From the NCBI GenBank assembly GCA_022579005.1, contig MU401628.1:47933-81961 (forward strand): a DNA stretch of 34,029 nt, written 5' to 3'. This stretch comes from Poronia punctata. Its lineage: Eukaryota > Ascomycota > Sordariomycetes > Xylariales > Xylariaceae. Below are positions 32,301 to 34,029 of the stretch, piece by piece. The notes beneath the pieces were generated by a model. It was given only the letters and a program-made list of their open reading frames with translations, searched no databases and had not been told where the DNA came from. A program made the translations under genes and the position numbers. Positions within the stretch are counted from its first letter, which is position 1, and the number at the start of each line of letters is the position of its first letter.

Positions 32301-34029
32301 TAAGTAGACTATATAAAATAAAGGTACTAATATATAAAAGACAATATAAAATAATTAAAAGTAGGTACTAAGTATAGTATTTACTTATATTTTATATATT
32401 TTAAACTTTTAAATACTTTTTTTTTGTTTTACTTTATATATAATATATTATTAAGTTTTTTATACTAGTTAATATAAGTTTATATACTTTAATTAGTATA
32501 TTAAACTATGTTAGCACTATAAAACTAAAAGTATAAATATATATTTGCATAGCTTTATAGCAAGCAAATAGTTATTTTTAAAATTTTTAAAATTATTAAA
32601 AAATTTTTATTTTTTATTAATTTAATAATATTAATTATGTTTATAATATAGCTAATATAAACTATATAAATAGCAATAATAACAAAAGCACTAATAATGC
32701 TAATAATAATAAGGTTACTTTTAAAGTTAATAGCACTAATATAACTTTTAGCTACTAGCTTAACATTTTATTATTAAAAAAATATATAAAAAATATTTAA
32801 ATTATTTTTAATTTTAAAAAAATAAAAGTAAAACTTAATTAATATTTTAACTTTATTTATAAAGCAGCAAATAAGCAATAAAAACTTATTATAAAAAAAT
32901 AAGTAAAGTTATAAAAATAATATATAAATATAATTATAATTTAAAATAATATTAAATATTTATTAAATATTTTAATTTATATTTTTAATTTTGCTTAAAA
33001 AATAATATATTTATAAAAACTTTATTAATAAAAAATATAAAAAGCTTTAAAATATAGTAAGTAGTATTATAATAAATATTAAACGTTTTAATAAAGTAAT
33101 AAATAGCTTTAACTTATATATTAATAAACTTGCTTATTATAAAAAAACTACTATATATAAAGTAAACAACTTTAAATATAGCTTTAAAAAAGTAGCTAAA
33201 AAGATTATTTAAGTATATAATTAAGCTTAATAAGTTAAAAAAGCTATATTTAACTAAACTATACTTATTAACTTTAACTTTTATAATTAAAAATATGCTA
33301 TAAAAGCTTTATTACTTATTTAAAGCTAAAATATTATAAGTAATAATATAGCTTAAAGCTAAAATTAACATATAGTTAATATAGTAACTATTATAGCATT
33401 GCTATATTAAATTTAAATTTAAACTAAACTAGCTTTAAAATTTTATTTAAAAAGTAAAAAAAGTATATAAAATGCTTACTATTTATTTTTAGCTAAAAAC
33501 ACTTTAATATTAAATAATAGCTTTAAAAATAATACTAGCATTAAATTTATAACGCTTTAATACTTTTAAAAGCTTACTAGTACGTTAACTAAAATATAGT
33601 TATTAAATAGTACTTTAAATTTTTATAAAAACTAAAGTATTAATTATATAGCAATACTATAAAAAGTAGCTATTAAAGCAATATTTTTAAACGCTTTTTT
33701 TAAGCTAACTTATTATATTTTAAATTATATAAAGTAAAAAATAAAATTATTATTTTATTATAGTTATACTTAGTTTATACTAATTAAATAGTTTTTTTAA
33801 AGCTTTAAAAAATTTAGTACTAGCTATAATAAATATTAGTACTATATTAACTATAAATAACTTATATTATAATAAAAATAAATAATAACTTTAAAATATT
33901 AGTAAACTTTTTATACTATTAAAATATTTTTAAATAAATTAATTTATTTAAAAGTATAATATAAATTATAAATAATAATAATATATTATATAAGCTATTT
34001 ATTTTATTTATAAACTTTATATATAAGTT
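32300..34029. repeat. Extremely AT-rich, RIP-like block (probable dead transposon)
   Basis: From about 32300 the sequence switches abruptly to A/T with very few G or C and stays so to the window end. The surviving C residues are almost always followed by T: in 33241-33360 I see only CpT. CC dinucleotides are essentially absent from about 32460 on, and CpG occurs only a handful of times (for example 33082, 33551, 33583, 33690). Loss of CpA, CpC and CpG with TpA excess is the signature of repeat-induced point mutation, the ascomycete defence that converts C to T in duplicated DNA. No open frame survives and the element family cannot be identified. It continues past the right edge. Confidence 0.8.

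Noticed and set aside
32300..34029. Mitochondrial insertion or centromere core
   Set aside because: Dinucleotide loss around C is better explained by RIP; no mitochondrial gene fragment is visible. A centromeric location cannot be excluded from 1.7 kb.

Overview
The window is nuclear DNA from a filamentous ascomycete (Pezizomycotina). The protein similarities and the repeat-mutated AT block suggest a Sordariomycete-like fungus, but no species can be named from the sequence. The genes have short introns (58-108 nt) with GTAAGT/GTATGT/GTGAGT-type donors, CTAAC/CTGAC-like branch points and CAG/TAG acceptors. They are separated by long, gene-poor, AT-leaning spacers. Six protein-coding genes can be supported, one of them cut at the left edge.

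Layout. 1-97 is a poly-C/poly-G artefact-like tract. 114-650 (-) is the first exon of a Myb/SANT-like nuclear protein whose remainder lies beyond the window. 651-8012 is a 7.4 kb spacer with no convincing gene, but dense in short TAC-N2-GTA words and GTAG tracts. 8013-10301 (+) is an eight-exon MFS sugar porter. 10302-12129 is a spacer with a 10-N gap flanked by homopolymers. 12130-15732 (+) is a three-exon, unrecognised nuclear protein with two C2H2-like zinc fingers and basic nuclear-localisation-like stretches. 16264-18987 (-) encodes the mRNA-capping RNA 5'-triphosphatase (Cet1 family), probably with one intron hidden in the open frame. 20666-24285 (+) encodes the 26S proteasome subunit Rpn2. 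24669-26714 (-) is a four-exon UapA/UapC-type purine permease. From 26715 to about 32300 there is a second gene-poor spacer, and from about 32300 to the end a compositionally abrupt, extremely AT-rich block that looks like RIP-mutated transposon remains.

The genes do not form a pathway or a secondary-metabolite cluster. Cet1 and Rpn2 are divergent housekeeping genes sharing a 1.7 kb upstream region. The zinc-finger gene and cet1 converge, as do rpn2 and the purine permease. The two nutrient transporters (sugar, purine) each have plausible nutrient-control sites upstream: an inverted CreA-like pair for the sugar porter, and a CGG-N6-CCG element plus a GATA site for the purine permease.

No classical mobile system, CRISPR array, tRNA or rRNA gene was found. 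The least expected signal is the strong over-representation of the octamer TACGAGTA/TACTCGTA (19 copies found by eye, 18 of them outside genes) and of related TAC-N2-GTA words in the spacers. I know of no described element that explains it.
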